DNA from: Sorangium cellulosum
GTDB lineage: Bacteria > Myxococcota_A > Polyangia > Polyangiales > Polyangiaceae
Reading direction: 5' to 3'
Length of the DNA stretch: 64,000 nt
Assembly: GCF_004135735.1 (NCBI RefSeq)
Contig: NZ_CP012670.1
Span: forward strand, 1,302,001-1,366,000
The stretch's first letter is position 1. Every line of letters starts with the position of its first letter. Positions 1 through 9,812 of the stretch are shown here, one piece after another. A program made the translations under genes and the position numbers. The notes under the pieces are model-generated. The model ran no database searches, had not been told where the DNA came from, and saw only the letters and a list, made by a program, of their open reading frames with translations.

Positions 1-228
1 TGCGGAGCGTCGAGGACGACGGCCAGAAGTCCGGCGGGACGGTGCCGTTCGGCGTGTAGAGGACGACGAACCGCTTCGGGAACTCGACCCCGAACCCGGC
101 CCGCCCGGTCTCCTCGGACGCGGGGGCGTGCTCCCTGGAACAGCCCATCGCCTCGAGGAACGGCAGCGCGAGCGCCGCGCCCCCGAGGCCCCGGAGCACC
201 GCGCGGCGGCTGAGTCGAAACGGCTTCA

Positions 229-229
<1 letters not shown>
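1..229 (-). CDS. DUF1552 family exported protein, C-terminus cut by window edge
   Basis: Only the first 76 codons are present; the gene runs off the left edge. The N-terminus carries a twin-arginine-like leader (residues 7-14 SRRAVLRG, then a hydrophobic AALALPFLEAMGC), so export by Tat, possibly as a lipoprotein (GC near residue 30), is likely. The following stretch, with FPKRFVVLYTPNGTVPPDFWP, is typical of the DUF1552 family, which is almost always found next to DUF1592/DUF1588/DUF1585 proteins in myxobacteria and planctomycetes. Its ATG overlaps the stop of the upstream DUF1592 gene (TGATG), so the two are translationally coupled. The biochemical role of DUF1552 is not established. Confidence 0.85.
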
Positions 230-1950
<1,721 letters not shown>

Positions 1951-2003
1951 ATGCCTCGTCAGCGAATGCGAGCAAGGGGCGAGGGCGCAGCGGGTCGCTG
2001 CGG

Positions 2004-2027
2004 TGTGCGGCGCGCTGTGCGGCGCGC
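2004..2027. repeat. 12-bp tandem duplication in divergent intergenic region
   Basis: Two exact tandem copies of TGTGCGGCGCGC lie in the 295-bp gap between the divergent DUF1592 gene (start 1950) and the beta-barrel-like gene (start 2246). No function is evident. The remainder of the gap presumably holds both promoters, but no clear -35/-10 pair was found. Confidence 0.6.
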
Positions 2028-2245
2028 TGTGGAGCGTGCAGCGGACGCGGCGCGCCGTCTCGCCATCATCCACGGAGCCTAGGGTAATCCGCTTCTCCCG
2101 GATAGGCACGGCGAGCCGAGAGCGCGAATCGAGTGGGAGCTCGGGGGCCGGAGGACCCTTTTCTGCGCACACGCCTTACCGCGGACTCCCGACCTCGCGC
2201 GCGGCGCTCGACCCGGGCAGCGCAGAGCGACTATGCTCGCGGCCG

Positions 2246-3142
2246 ATGCAAAGGCGAACGCTCGCCCGTTCTGTCCTTCACGCGAGCTCCCGGCGGCGCG
2301 CGGGTTGCTCCCCGGCGGCCGCGGCGCTCGCCACGGCCCTGTCGGCGCTCGCCGCGGCGCCCGTCGCGCGGGCCGACGGCGCGCAGGCCGCGGCCGGGGC
2401 GCACGACCAGGACGATGGGCCACCCCCGGTGGGGACTGCGCTCTTCGTGGTGGGGGTCGACCTGGAGATCGCGGGCCGCGCGCTCTCCTATAGCGATCTG
2501 CTCTCCGAGAACCTCCGCACCTACGAGGCGCTCGGCGTGCCCATGCCGTGCGTCTGGGGCGAGCTGTTCCCGCTCGCGCGGAGCGCGCTCCCGGTGCTCC
2601 GCGATCTCGGCCTCTCGCTCTCGTACGCACGCGCCCTGGGCCTCGACTCCGAGGGCGCGGGCGGGGCGCGCGCGTCGACGTCCTGGAACCGGCTGCACGC
2701 CGGCCTGCGGGGCCGCTATCGCCTGGGCGGGCAGGCCGGGCCGGTCGTGTTCGGGACCTTCGGGCTCGCCTGGACCGGCTTCGCTATCGAGCCCACCGGG
2801 GATCCCTCGCGCGACGCGGCGTCCGTCTCCTACGTCAGCCTGCGCCTGGCGCTGGACGGTCGCCTGCCGCTCGGCCCGGTGGCGCTCGAGGCGGGGGGCG
2901 GCTATCAGGCGCCGCTCTCGACCGGCAGGCTCGCGTCGTACTTCCGCGAGCCGAGCGCCCACGGCGTCGATCTGAGGCTCGCGCTCGCGGTCCCGTTCGC
3001 GCCGCGGACCGAGGCGCGCGCCGGCGCGTCGTACACGCGGTTCTTCTATGATTTCGACTCCGAGCCCGGCGACCTCCACGTCGCCGGCGGGGCGCTCGAT
3101 CAGCTCTTCGGCGTTCACCTGGGGGTGTCTCATGCGTACTGA
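2246..3142 (+). CDS. exported beta-barrel-like hypothetical protein
   Basis: A 298-aa protein with no family I can name. The start at 2246 gives an Arg-rich n-region and an Ala-rich signal peptide (about 1-46, ending APVARADGA). The mature part has alternating short beta strands rich in Gly, Tyr and Leu (for example LHAGLRGRYRLGG, VALEAGGGYQAP, ARAGASYTRFFYDF) and ends in an aromatic (HAY), all as in small outer-membrane beta-barrels. It overlaps the next gene by 11 bp, so the two are probably translationally coupled, and it could form an outer-membrane partner of that lipoprotein. The function is unknown. Confidence 0.6.
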   Translation: MQRRTLARSVLHASSRRRAGCSPAAAALATALSALAAAPVARADGAQAAAGAHDQDDGPPPVGTALFVVGVDLEIAGRALSYSDLLSENLRTYEALGVPMPCVWGELFPLARSALPVLRDLGLSLSYARALGLDSEGAGGARASTSWNRLHAGLRGRYRLGGQAGPVVFGTFGLAWTGFAIEPTGDPSRDAASVSYVSLRLALDGRLPLGPVALEAGGGYQAPLSTGRLASYFREPSAHGVDLRLALAVPFAPRTEARAGASYTRFFYDFDSEPGDLHVAGGALDQLFGVHLGVSHAY

Positions 3143-5156
3143 CGGGCGCGCCGGTCGCGCGGCGGGCGCCGCGCGGAGCCTTCGTCGCCGCGGGCTCTGG
3201 GTGGCGGCGGCGCTCGCCGCGCCGGCGCTGCCGCTGCTCGCGGGGTGTCCGGGGACGATCGACGATCCGTGGCGGTTCGAGCGGCCGGACGGCGGCCCGG
3301 GGGAGGGGGGGAGCGCCGCGTGCGCCGACGTGCCCGCGACGTTCGTCGAGCGGTGCGGCGGCCAGAGCTGCCACGGTCCGGGCGAGCCCGCGGCGGCGCT
3401 CGATCTCGTCACGCTCGGCGTCGAGGCCCGCGTGGCCGGCGTCCCGGCCCAGAGCTGCGCCGGGGTGCTCGCCGATCCCGCGCGGCCGGAGGACAGCGTG
3501 CTCTACGTGAAGCTCACGGACGCGCCGTCGTGCGGCGCGCGCATGCCGCTCGGCGGGGCGCCGTACTCGCCCGAGGAGCTCGCGTGCGTCGCCGCCTGGA
3601 TCGCGGCGCTCACGCCGGACACGTGCACCGGCGAGGGCTGCGGCTGCCCCGGCTGCGTGTGCCAGCCGGGCGCGCAGGAGGCGTGCTACACGGGCCCGGA
3701 GGGGACGCTCGGCGTCGGGCTCTGCGAGGCCGGGCAGCGGACCTGCAACGCGGAGGGGACGTCGTGGGGCCCGTGCACCGGGGAGGTGCTGCCCGCGTTC
3801 GACGCGTGCGACACGCCCGAGGACGAGGACTGCGACGGGCGCGAGCCGCCCTGCGACGACGTGTGGAGCCGCGGCTTCGGCGACGCGAACGGCCAGTATG
3901 CCCGGTCCGTGGCGGTCGACGCGCAGCGGAACGTGGTCGTGGCCGGCCAGCTCGAGGGCGTCGTCGATTTCGGCGGGGGCCCGCTCGAGGCCACGGGCGT
4001 CGACGCCTTCGTGGCGAAGTTCGACCGGTTCGGCACGCACCTCTGGAGCAAGCGGTTCCCGGGCGACGGCAACCAGTTCGCGATGGCGGTCGAGGTCGGC
4101 CCGGGCGGCGAGATCGTCGTCGCGGGGCGCGCCTTCGGCCGCATCGATCTCGGCGGCGGGGAGCTCGCGTCGCGCGGGCGCGACGACGTGTTCGTCGCGA
4201 AGCTCGACGCCGACGGCGACCACGTCTGGAGCCGGATCTTCGGCGGCTCGGGCGAGGATCGCTGCGACCGGATCGCCGTGGACCGGGCGGGCAACGTGCT
4301 CGTGGCGGGCGGCTTCCACGGGACCGTGGACTTCGGCGCCGGCCCGCTCGCCAGCGCGGGGGGGCGCGACGCCTTCGTGCTGTCGCTCGACCCGGGCGGC
4401 GCGACGCGCTTCGCGCTGCGCGCCGGCGGCGAGGGCGACGACCACGCCCTCGCGGTCGCGGCGGACGCGGACGGCAACGTCGTGGTCGCGGGGCATTTCG
4501 CCGGGGGAATCGACCTCGGCGGCGGGCCGCTCGAGAGCGCGGGGCTCTCCGACATCTTCCTCGCGAAGCTCGGCCCCACGGGGGCCCACGTCCACAGCGC
4601 CCGGTTCGGCGGCGAGGGCGCCGACGAGGCCCACGACATCGCGGTCCACGAGGACACGGGCGACCTGGTCCTCACGGGCACGTTCACGTCGACCCTCGAC
4701 CTCGGCGGCGCGCCGCTCGAGAGCGCCGGCGAGCGGGACCTGTTCGTCGCGAGGCTCACCGGCGCCGGCGCGCACCTCTTCAGCCGGCGCTTCGGCGACG
4801 CCGAGGACCAGCTCCACACCGATTTCGAGACGGGCGCGCGCGCGAGCGTCGCGGTGGACCCGGACGGCAACCTCCTGCTCGCGGGGCCGCTGTTCGGGTC
4901 AGCGGACTTCGGCGCTGGGCCGCTCTCGAGCCGGGGCAAGACCGATGTCTACGTGGTCAAGCTCAGCCCCGCTGGAGAGCATCTCTTCGGCGCGCTGTTC
5001 GGAGATGTCCAGACGCAGGTCGGCCTCGACGTGGCGGCGGACGCGGCCGGGAGCGCGCTGGTCGCCGGCCGCTTCTACGGCAGCATCAACTTCGGGCAAG
5101 GCCCGCTCTCGGGCGCCGGCGACGGAGACGCGTTCGTCGCCAAGCTTTCTCTCTAG
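3132..5156 (+). CDS. beta-propeller lipoprotein with cytochrome-like N-terminal domain
   Basis: A 674-aa lipoprotein (start 3132, lipobox LLAGC at Cys39). The region about 55-155 looks like a planctomycete-type cytochrome c domain (RCGGQSCHGPG, later PSCGARMPLGG). A Cys-rich stretch (about 160-240) contains CTGEGCGCPGCVCQPG and CDTPEDEDCDG, as in myxobacterial surface proteins. From about 245 to the end there are roughly nine repeats of about 45-50 residues, each with a VDFGGGPL or IDLGGG turn and a DAFVAKFD-like strand, resembling SBBP-type beta-propeller repeats of a large Sorangium paralogue family. It overlaps the preceding barrel-like gene by 11 bp. A cell-surface role is likely; the ligand is unknown. 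Confidence 0.75.
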   Translation: MRTDGRAGRAAGAARSLRRRGLWVAAALAAPALPLLAGCPGTIDDPWRFERPDGGPGEGGSAACADVPATFVERCGGQSCHGPGEPAAALDLVTLGVEARVAGVPAQSCAGVLADPARPEDSVLYVKLTDAPSCGARMPLGGAPYSPEELACVAAWIAALTPDTCTGEGCGCPGCVCQPGAQEACYTGPEGTLGVGLCEAGQRTCNAEGTSWGPCTGEVLPAFDACDTPEDEDCDGREPPCDDVWSRGFGDANGQYARSVAVDAQRNVVVAGQLEGVVDFGGGPLEATGVDAFVAKFDRFGTHLWSKRFPGDGNQFAMAVEVGPGGEIVVAGRAFGRIDLGGGELASRGRDDVFVAKLDADGDHVWSRIFGGSGEDRCDRIAVDRAGNVLVAGGFHGTVDFGAGPLASAGGRDAFVLSLDPGGATRFALRAGGEGDDHALAVAADADGNVVVAGHFAGGIDLGGGPLESAGLSDIFLAKLGPTGAHVHSARFGGEGADEAHDIAVHEDTGDLVLTGTFTSTLDLGGAPLESAGERDLFVARLTGAGAHLFSRRFGDAEDQLHTDFETGARASVAVDPDGNLLLAGPLFGSADFGAGPLSSRGKTDVYVVKLSPAGEHLFGALFGDVQTQVGLDVAADAAGSALVAGRFYGSINFGQGPLSGAGDGDAFVAKLSL

Positions 5157-5444
5157 TCGCTCGATCGCGAAACTGACGCTTTTTGCGCCGATGCGCCGTC
5201 TGCGAGGCTCTCCCGCCCGGCGGACAGCCCGCGTGTGCAAATCTGCCTCGCATGGGGCAGGCTGGATCCCGATATTCCTGCTGAGCCGGTCTCTCGCGTC
5301 CTTCTTTCGCCGCGTTTCCAGCCTCTCCGACGTGGCATGTTCTCTGCTCGGGGTGGCCTGACCGCGCGGCGAGGCCGCGCACCCCATCCCGCATCCCGGA
5401 GCGGGCCTGTCGCGCCAGGCGGGCGAGCCCGGAGGAGCAGAGGT

Positions 5445-6815
5445 ATGCGCATCCTGCTTATCACCAAGATCTTCCCGAACGAGATCAACCCGGGCCAGGC
5501 GCCGTACAACCGGCGTCAGTTCGCCGCGCTCTCTCGCTATTGCGACCTCGATGTCTTCGCCACGATCCCCTGGTTCCCCGGGGCGTCGCGGTTCTCCCGG
5601 TGGGCCATCTCGACCAGGGCTCCTCATGAGGAGGTGATCGACGGGATGCCGGTGCGCCATCCGAGGTTCCTTTACCTGCCCAGGGTCGCCCCGTGCCTCA
5701 ACGGCCCGCTGTACGCGGCCTCGATGCTCGTCGAGCTCGCCCGCCGTCACCCGGCGCCGGACGTCGTCGTCGGATCGTTCGCCTATCCGGACGGCTTCGC
5801 CGCGGTCTGCCTCGCGGCGCTGCTCGGCGTCCCCTCGGTCGTCAAGGTGCACGGCTCGGACATCGACGTGCTCTCCCGGCAGCCGGCGGTGAGGCCGGCG
5901 CTCTCCTGGGGGCTCCGGCGCGCGACCCGGGTGGTCGCCGTGAGCAGGCCGCTGGCGGAGGGGGTCCACGCGCTCGGCGTCCCGCGCGACCGCATCGACG
6001 TGGTCATGAACGGCGTCGATCGCGGCGTGTTCCGGCCGCGCGACAGGGGCGAGGCCCGCGCCGCCCTGGGCCGCCCGGCCGGGCGCCGGACGCTGCTCTA
6101 CGTCGGGCACCTCCTGCGCGACAAGGGCGCGCTCGACGCGATCGCCGCGTTCGCGCGGATCGCCCCGGCGCACCCGGATCTCGACCTCGTCCTCGTGGGC
6201 GGCGGCGCCGACGAGCCGGCGTGCCGCGCGGCGGCCGCGCGGCTCGGCGGCCGCGTCGTCGTGACCGGCCACCTGCGGCACGACGACGTCGCGCGCTGGG
6301 TCGCGGCGTGCGACGCGCTGGTCCTCCCGAGCCACCACGAGGGCACGCCCAACGTGGTGCTCGAGGCGCTCGCCTCCGGCCGCCGCGTGGTGGCGACCCG
6401 CGTCGGCGGCATCCCCGACGTGCTGACCCGCCCCGAGCTCGGCGAGCTCGTGACGCCGGGCGATCTCCCCGCCCTGTCCGCGGCCATGGCGCGGGCGGCC
6501 TCCACGCCGTACGATCCCGACCGGATCGCGGCGCTCGCCGGCTGCTCGGGGTGGGACGAGAGCGCGCGCTCCCTGTTCAACGCGATCCTCGTGGCGCGCG
6601 GCGAGCGGCCGCTCCCCGTCGCGGCCCCGCGTCAGGCCACGGAGGCGGCCTTCTCCGGCCGCAGGCGCACCGTGGGCCCCGGGTCCGGGGGCGGCGGCTC
6701 GCCGCGCGGCATCGCGGCGCGCGCGGCCCAGAAGCTCCTCGCGTCCTCCGGCGTCCACGGCGGGTCCGGCGCGCACGCGTCGAGCGCCGCGAGCAGCTCG
6801 CGCGCGCTCTGGTAA
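5445..6815 (+). CDS. GT4 family glycosyltransferase with antisense-overlapping C-terminal tail
   Basis: A 456-aa glycosyltransferase. The start at 5445 has a strong ribosome site (GGAGGAG, 5431-5437) and gives MRILLITKIFPNEINPG, the first Rossmann strand of GT-B enzymes. The GT4 C-terminal domain is clear: LLYVGHLLRDKGALDAI, VLVGGGADE, VVVTGHL, then LPSHHEGTPNVVLEALASG with the catalytic/donor-binding Glu. Homology to the family fades near residue 390 (about position 6610). The frame then stays open for about 68 Ser/Arg/Gly-rich codons to a TAA at 6813-6815, running 184 bp into the 3' end of the opposite-strand kinase gene. It is the first gene of a glycan cluster. The sugar specificity cannot be told. 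Confidence 0.88.
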   Translation: MRILLITKIFPNEINPGQAPYNRRQFAALSRYCDLDVFATIPWFPGASRFSRWAISTRAPHEEVIDGMPVRHPRFLYLPRVAPCLNGPLYAASMLVELARRHPAPDVVVGSFAYPDGFAAVCLAALLGVPSVVKVHGSDIDVLSRQPAVRPALSWGLRRATRVVAVSRPLAEGVHALGVPRDRIDVVMNGVDRGVFRPRDRGEARAALGRPAGRRTLLYVGHLLRDKGALDAIAAFARIAPAHPDLDLVLVGGGADEPACRAAAARLGGRVVVTGHLRHDDVARWVAACDALVLPSHHEGTPNVVLEALASGRRVVATRVGGIPDVLTRPELGELVTPGDLPALSAAMARAASTPYDPDRIAALAGCSGWDESARSLFNAILVARGERPLPVAAPRQATEAAFSGRRRTVGPGSGGGGSPRGIAARAAQKLLASSGVHGGSGAHASSAASSSRALW

Positions 6816-8218
6816 CGGTCGCCGGGCCGCTTGGCGAGGCACCGCATCACCACCTCCTCCAGCGCCGAGGAGAGCGGGCCGGGCGCGCGGAGCGACGGCG
6901 GGATCGGCGGCATCGTCAGGTGAGAATAGATGAGCTTGCCGAAGCTCCGGCCCTCGAACGGGGCCACCCCCGTGAGCAGGTAATAGAGCGTGACCCCCGC
7001 CGAGTAGATGTCGCTGCGGGCGTCGATCGGGCCGGCCGAGATCATCTCCGGCGACATGTACGTCGGTGTTCCCTTGATCACGCCGACGTCCGTCATGGTG
7101 GCGTCCCCCTCGAGGGTCACCTGCTTGGCGATCCCGAAGTCGAGCACCTTGAGCACGTCGTGCTCGTCGCCGACGCGCGTGCTGAACAGGTTGTGCGGCT
7201 TGATGTCGCGGTGGATCACGCCCGCGTCGTGCGCCTCCGCCAGCGAGAGGCAGAGCTGCCGCGCGAAGTGCACGACGCGGGCGGGGGGCATCGGGCCGTG
7301 ATCGCGCACCAGGGTGGCCAGGTCGGCGCCGGCCAGGTGCTCCATCGCGATGTAGAAGATACCGTCGCTGCTCGCCCCGAAGTCGAAGATCCGGATCGTG
7401 TGCGGGGATGTCAGCCGGCTCGTCGCGCGCGCCTCGCGCTCGAAGCTGCGCACGTCGGCCTCCGACTTGCTCTCGCTGCGCAGCAGCTTCAGCGCCACGT
7501 CGCGGCGGAGCGACTCGTCCCAGGCGAGCCACACCTCGTTCTGCCCGCCCCGGCCGACCGGCGCCACCAGCCGGTACCGGCCGAGCTTGCGCGCCTCGTA
7601 GACCTGCTGGCGCGCCGACCACAGCCCGTGGCTCGCCGCCGACACCAGGATCGCGGTGGCGAGCACGAAGATGTAGTTGCAGGCGAACACCACGAGCGAC
7701 CGCGGCGACGTCCACTGCGCCGCGAGCGCCGGATCCGTCGTCGCCCCCGCGCCCATGATGATCGGGAAGCTGAGCGCCACCGGGAGCGTCATCCGGAGCG
7801 AGCGCGTGAAGTGCGTGGGCAGGATCGTCGCGTCGACCAGCATGACCATCGAGAGCCCGTGCATGTAATTCCAGGTGAGATCCCCGAACTCCAGGGCCAT
7901 CACCGAGATCAGCCCCCCGGTGCACCAGACCGCGAAGACGTGCGCCGCGTCGAGGAGCTCGGCCGACGTCCGCTCGCGCCGCGCGAGGACGTAGAGCGAG
8001 AGCAGGATGAGCTCGCCGAGCAGCCGGTAGAGCAGCAGGCGGGTGATGGAGGCGCCTGGAAAGACCGCCAGCACCACGAACACGTCGAGCGCCGCGAACG
8101 TGGGCCACGTCACGAGCGCCGTGGGGAGGCCCCGCGCCATCGCGCGGCGCTCCTCCGCCAGGGCGACGCCGTGCTGTCCCTGGGTTCCCGACAAGTGAAA
8201 GCTGCTCGAGGCGATCAT
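6632..8218 (-). CDS. membrane Ser/Thr protein kinase, six N-terminal TM segments
   Basis: A 528-aa kinase. About six hydrophobic segments lie between residues 35 and 200, followed by a cytoplasmic Hanks-type kinase domain at about 214-490. The catalytic set is complete: Gly-rich loop VGRGGQNEV, the Lys of VALKLL, VIHRDIKPHN (Asp338), VLDFGIAK (Asp360) and GTPTYMSPE. The C-terminal tail (to residue 528) has a Trp-rich myxobacterial kinase ending (PPWTPEDARSFW) and is Pro-rich. The N-terminal membrane domain, rather than a C-terminal sensor, is the unusual part: this is an integral-membrane sensor kinase. It is embedded antisense in the glycosyltransferase cluster and overlaps the 5445 gene tail-to-tail by 184 bp. 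Confidence 0.93.
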   Translation of the reverse strand: MIASSSFHLSGTQGQHGVALAEERRAMARGLPTALVTWPTFAALDVFVVLAVFPGASITRLLLYRLLGELILLSLYVLARRERTSAELLDAAHVFAVWCTGGLISVMALEFGDLTWNYMHGLSMVMLVDATILPTHFTRSLRMTLPVALSFPIIMGAGATTDPALAAQWTSPRSLVVFACNYIFVLATAILVSAASHGLWSARQQVYEARKLGRYRLVAPVGRGGQNEVWLAWDESLRRDVALKLLRSESKSEADVRSFEREARATSRLTSPHTIRIFDFGASSDGIFYIAMEHLAGADLATLVRDHGPMPPARVVHFARQLCLSLAEAHDAGVIHRDIKPHNLFSTRVGDEHDVLKVLDFGIAKQVTLEGDATMTDVGVIKGTPTYMSPEMISAGPIDARSDIYSAGVTLYYLLTGVAPFEGRSFGKLIYSHLTMPPIPPSLRAPGPLSSALEEVVMRCLAKRPGDRYQSARELLAALDACAPDPPWTPEDARSFWAARAAMPRGEPPPPDPGPTVRLRPEKAASVA

Positions 8219-8567
8219 GCTCCGGCGTGACCCAGGCTACGCGCGCATTGGAGCGCTGCGCCGGCGGGGAGTCAAAGCGCACGTCGCCGCCGTCGCGCCT
8301 TCGAGGCGACGGTGTGCGCGCCCCGGTGAGGCGCGCGTTGCCGCGCCGGGACGCGCGGCTGCTACAGTGCGCCCGACGCCGGAGCGACGCCCGCGGGCCG
8401 GGCGCGCGCGCCGGGGAATGAGGCAAGGAGTCGCGCGCGTGATCATCGATGGCAGGGAGGGCGCCCTCGCGGGAGGGGCGCCCGTGAGGAGGGCGAACGG
8501 CAGGGTGGGGGGCCGCCCGCGCGGCGCCCGTGGGGTCTCGGGCGCGCCCATCGAGCTCTGACGGCGC
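8219..8567. other. divergent intergenic region, 349 bp
   Basis: The gap lies between the divergent starts of the membrane kinase (8218, minus) and the MJ1255-like glycosyltransferase (8568, plus). It is GC-rich and has short open frames on both strands, but none has protein-like composition. It must hold both promoters, but no clear motif or hairpin was found. Confidence 0.5.
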
Positions 8568-9572
8568 GTGGCGAGGATCGGCTACTACGTCCACGGGCGC
8601 GGGCGCGGGCACGCGAGCCGCGCGCTCGCGATCACGGGCGCGCTGCGCGAGCGCGGCCACGAGCTCCGGATCTACGGCGGCGGCCAGGCCGCGGAGCTGC
8701 TCGGCGCGCTGCCGGAGCACCGCCCCGTGCGGCCCATCCACCGCGGCGCCGCCGGCGTGATCGAGCTCCCGCGCCGCGTGGCGAAGGAGCTCGTCGAGCA
8801 GGCGGGCTTCCGGCCCGACGCGATCGTGAGCGACGGCGACCTGCCCTCGTTGCTCGCCGCGCGGGCGCTCGGCGTCCCCGCGGTCGCGATCGGCCACGAC
8901 CTCGTCTTCGCGCGCTGCCGCCTGCCCGAGGGGCTGCCGCGGCTGCGGGTGCTCGCGTGCCGGCGCACGACCTGGGCCTCCGCCCGGGCGCGCCACGCGG
9001 TCGCGGTCCACTTCCTCCCCGCCGAGCCGGAGGCGCCGGGCACGGTCATCGCGCGGCCGGAGCGCCGGGGCCCGGCCGCGGGCGCCGCGCGCGACGTCGA
9101 GCCCGGGGCCGTCGTCTGCTACTTCAGCGAGTACGACGCGCGCGGCCCGCTCGAGCTCGTCGCGCGCGCGGGCCGGCGCGTCATCGCGTTCGGCGCCGCC
9201 GGCGTCGACGTGCCCGGCGTGGCGGCGCGGCCGTTCGATCCGGACGCGTTCCTCGCCCACCTCGAGGCGGCGTCGGCGGTCGTGACCACCGCCGGCAGCA
9301 ACGTCCTCGCCGAGTGCGTGCTCGCGGGCAAGCCGGTCCTCACGCTCCACGACGAGCGCCACCACGAGCAGACGCTCAACGCGCTCCTGGCCGAGCGCGC
9401 CGGCGTCGCGGTGGCGAGCCCGCTCTCGTCGCTCTCGTGGGGCGTCGTGGCGCGCTTCTTCGATCGCGCCCGCGCCGCCGACTTCGCGCGCATCGACCTG
9501 GAGCGCGCGCTGCCCAGCGCGCCGTCGGCCGCATGCGCCCTGCTCGACGAGGTGTGCGCCGGCAGGAGCTAG
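8568..9572 (+). CDS. MJ1255/VC2487-like glycosyltransferase
   Basis: A 334-aa GT-B fold protein of the UDP-glucuronosyltransferase/MurG-like type; it resembles the MJ1255/VC2487 family. It starts with GTG at 8568. The N-terminus ARIGYYVHGRGRGHASRAL has the Gly-rich nucleotide-sugar loop with GHASR typical of this family. The C-terminal donor site includes VVTTAGSNVLAECVLAGKPVL and a conserved HHEQTLNA. It stands between the GT4 enzymes at 5445 and 9813 and fits the same glycan cluster. Acceptor and sugar are unknown. Confidence 0.8.
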   Translation: MARIGYYVHGRGRGHASRALAITGALRERGHELRIYGGGQAAELLGALPEHRPVRPIHRGAAGVIELPRRVAKELVEQAGFRPDAIVSDGDLPSLLAARALGVPAVAIGHDLVFARCRLPEGLPRLRVLACRRTTWASARARHAVAVHFLPAEPEAPGTVIARPERRGPAAGAARDVEPGAVVCYFSEYDARGPLELVARAGRRVIAFGAAGVDVPGVAARPFDPDAFLAHLEAASAVVTTAGSNVLAECVLAGKPVLTLHDERHHEQTLNALLAERAGVAVASPLSSLSWGVVARFFDRARAADFARIDLERALPSAPSAACALLDEVCAGRS

Positions 9573-9667
9573 GTGCAACGCGACGTTCGCACCGCCGGGC
9601 GTGGCGTCATGCGAGACAACCGGCATGAGGTTTGCTAATCACCCGGCCGATCGGCCGACGAGGAATG

Positions 9668-9706
9668 GCTGCTGTGGCGAGCAGCAGGCCGCGCCCGCAG
9701 GCGCGG
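9668..9706. terminator. two consecutive GC-rich hairpins
   Basis: Two perfect inverted repeats lie in tandem: GCTGCT/AGCAGC (9668-9685) and CCGCGCC/GGCGCGG with a 4-nt loop (9689-9706). They lie about 100 bp after the stop of the 8568 gene and before the 9813 gene. There is no U-tract, so a terminator or attenuator role is tentative. Confidence 0.3.
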
Positions 9707-9812
9707 AAGCGACACGATGGCCCGAGGCGCGACACGCGCGTCACACCGCCTGTCACGCTGCGCGCATCGGTCATCGATCACGGTTCGCGCCGCCTCTCCA
9801 GGAGCAACGAAG

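Noticed and set aside
1951..2172. N-terminal extension of the DUF1592 protein
   Set aside because: The frame is open to 2172, but the start at 1950 gives a proper lipoprotein signal and the extension is Ser/Arg/His-rich without similarity to the family.
4899..9626. A 1575-codon minus-strand open frame through the first glycan genes
   Set aside because: The composition is Arg/Ala/Gly-rich without motifs except a kinase fragment read in the wrong frame; it is a GC-rich antisense shadow of the genes at 3132, 5445, 6632 and 8568.
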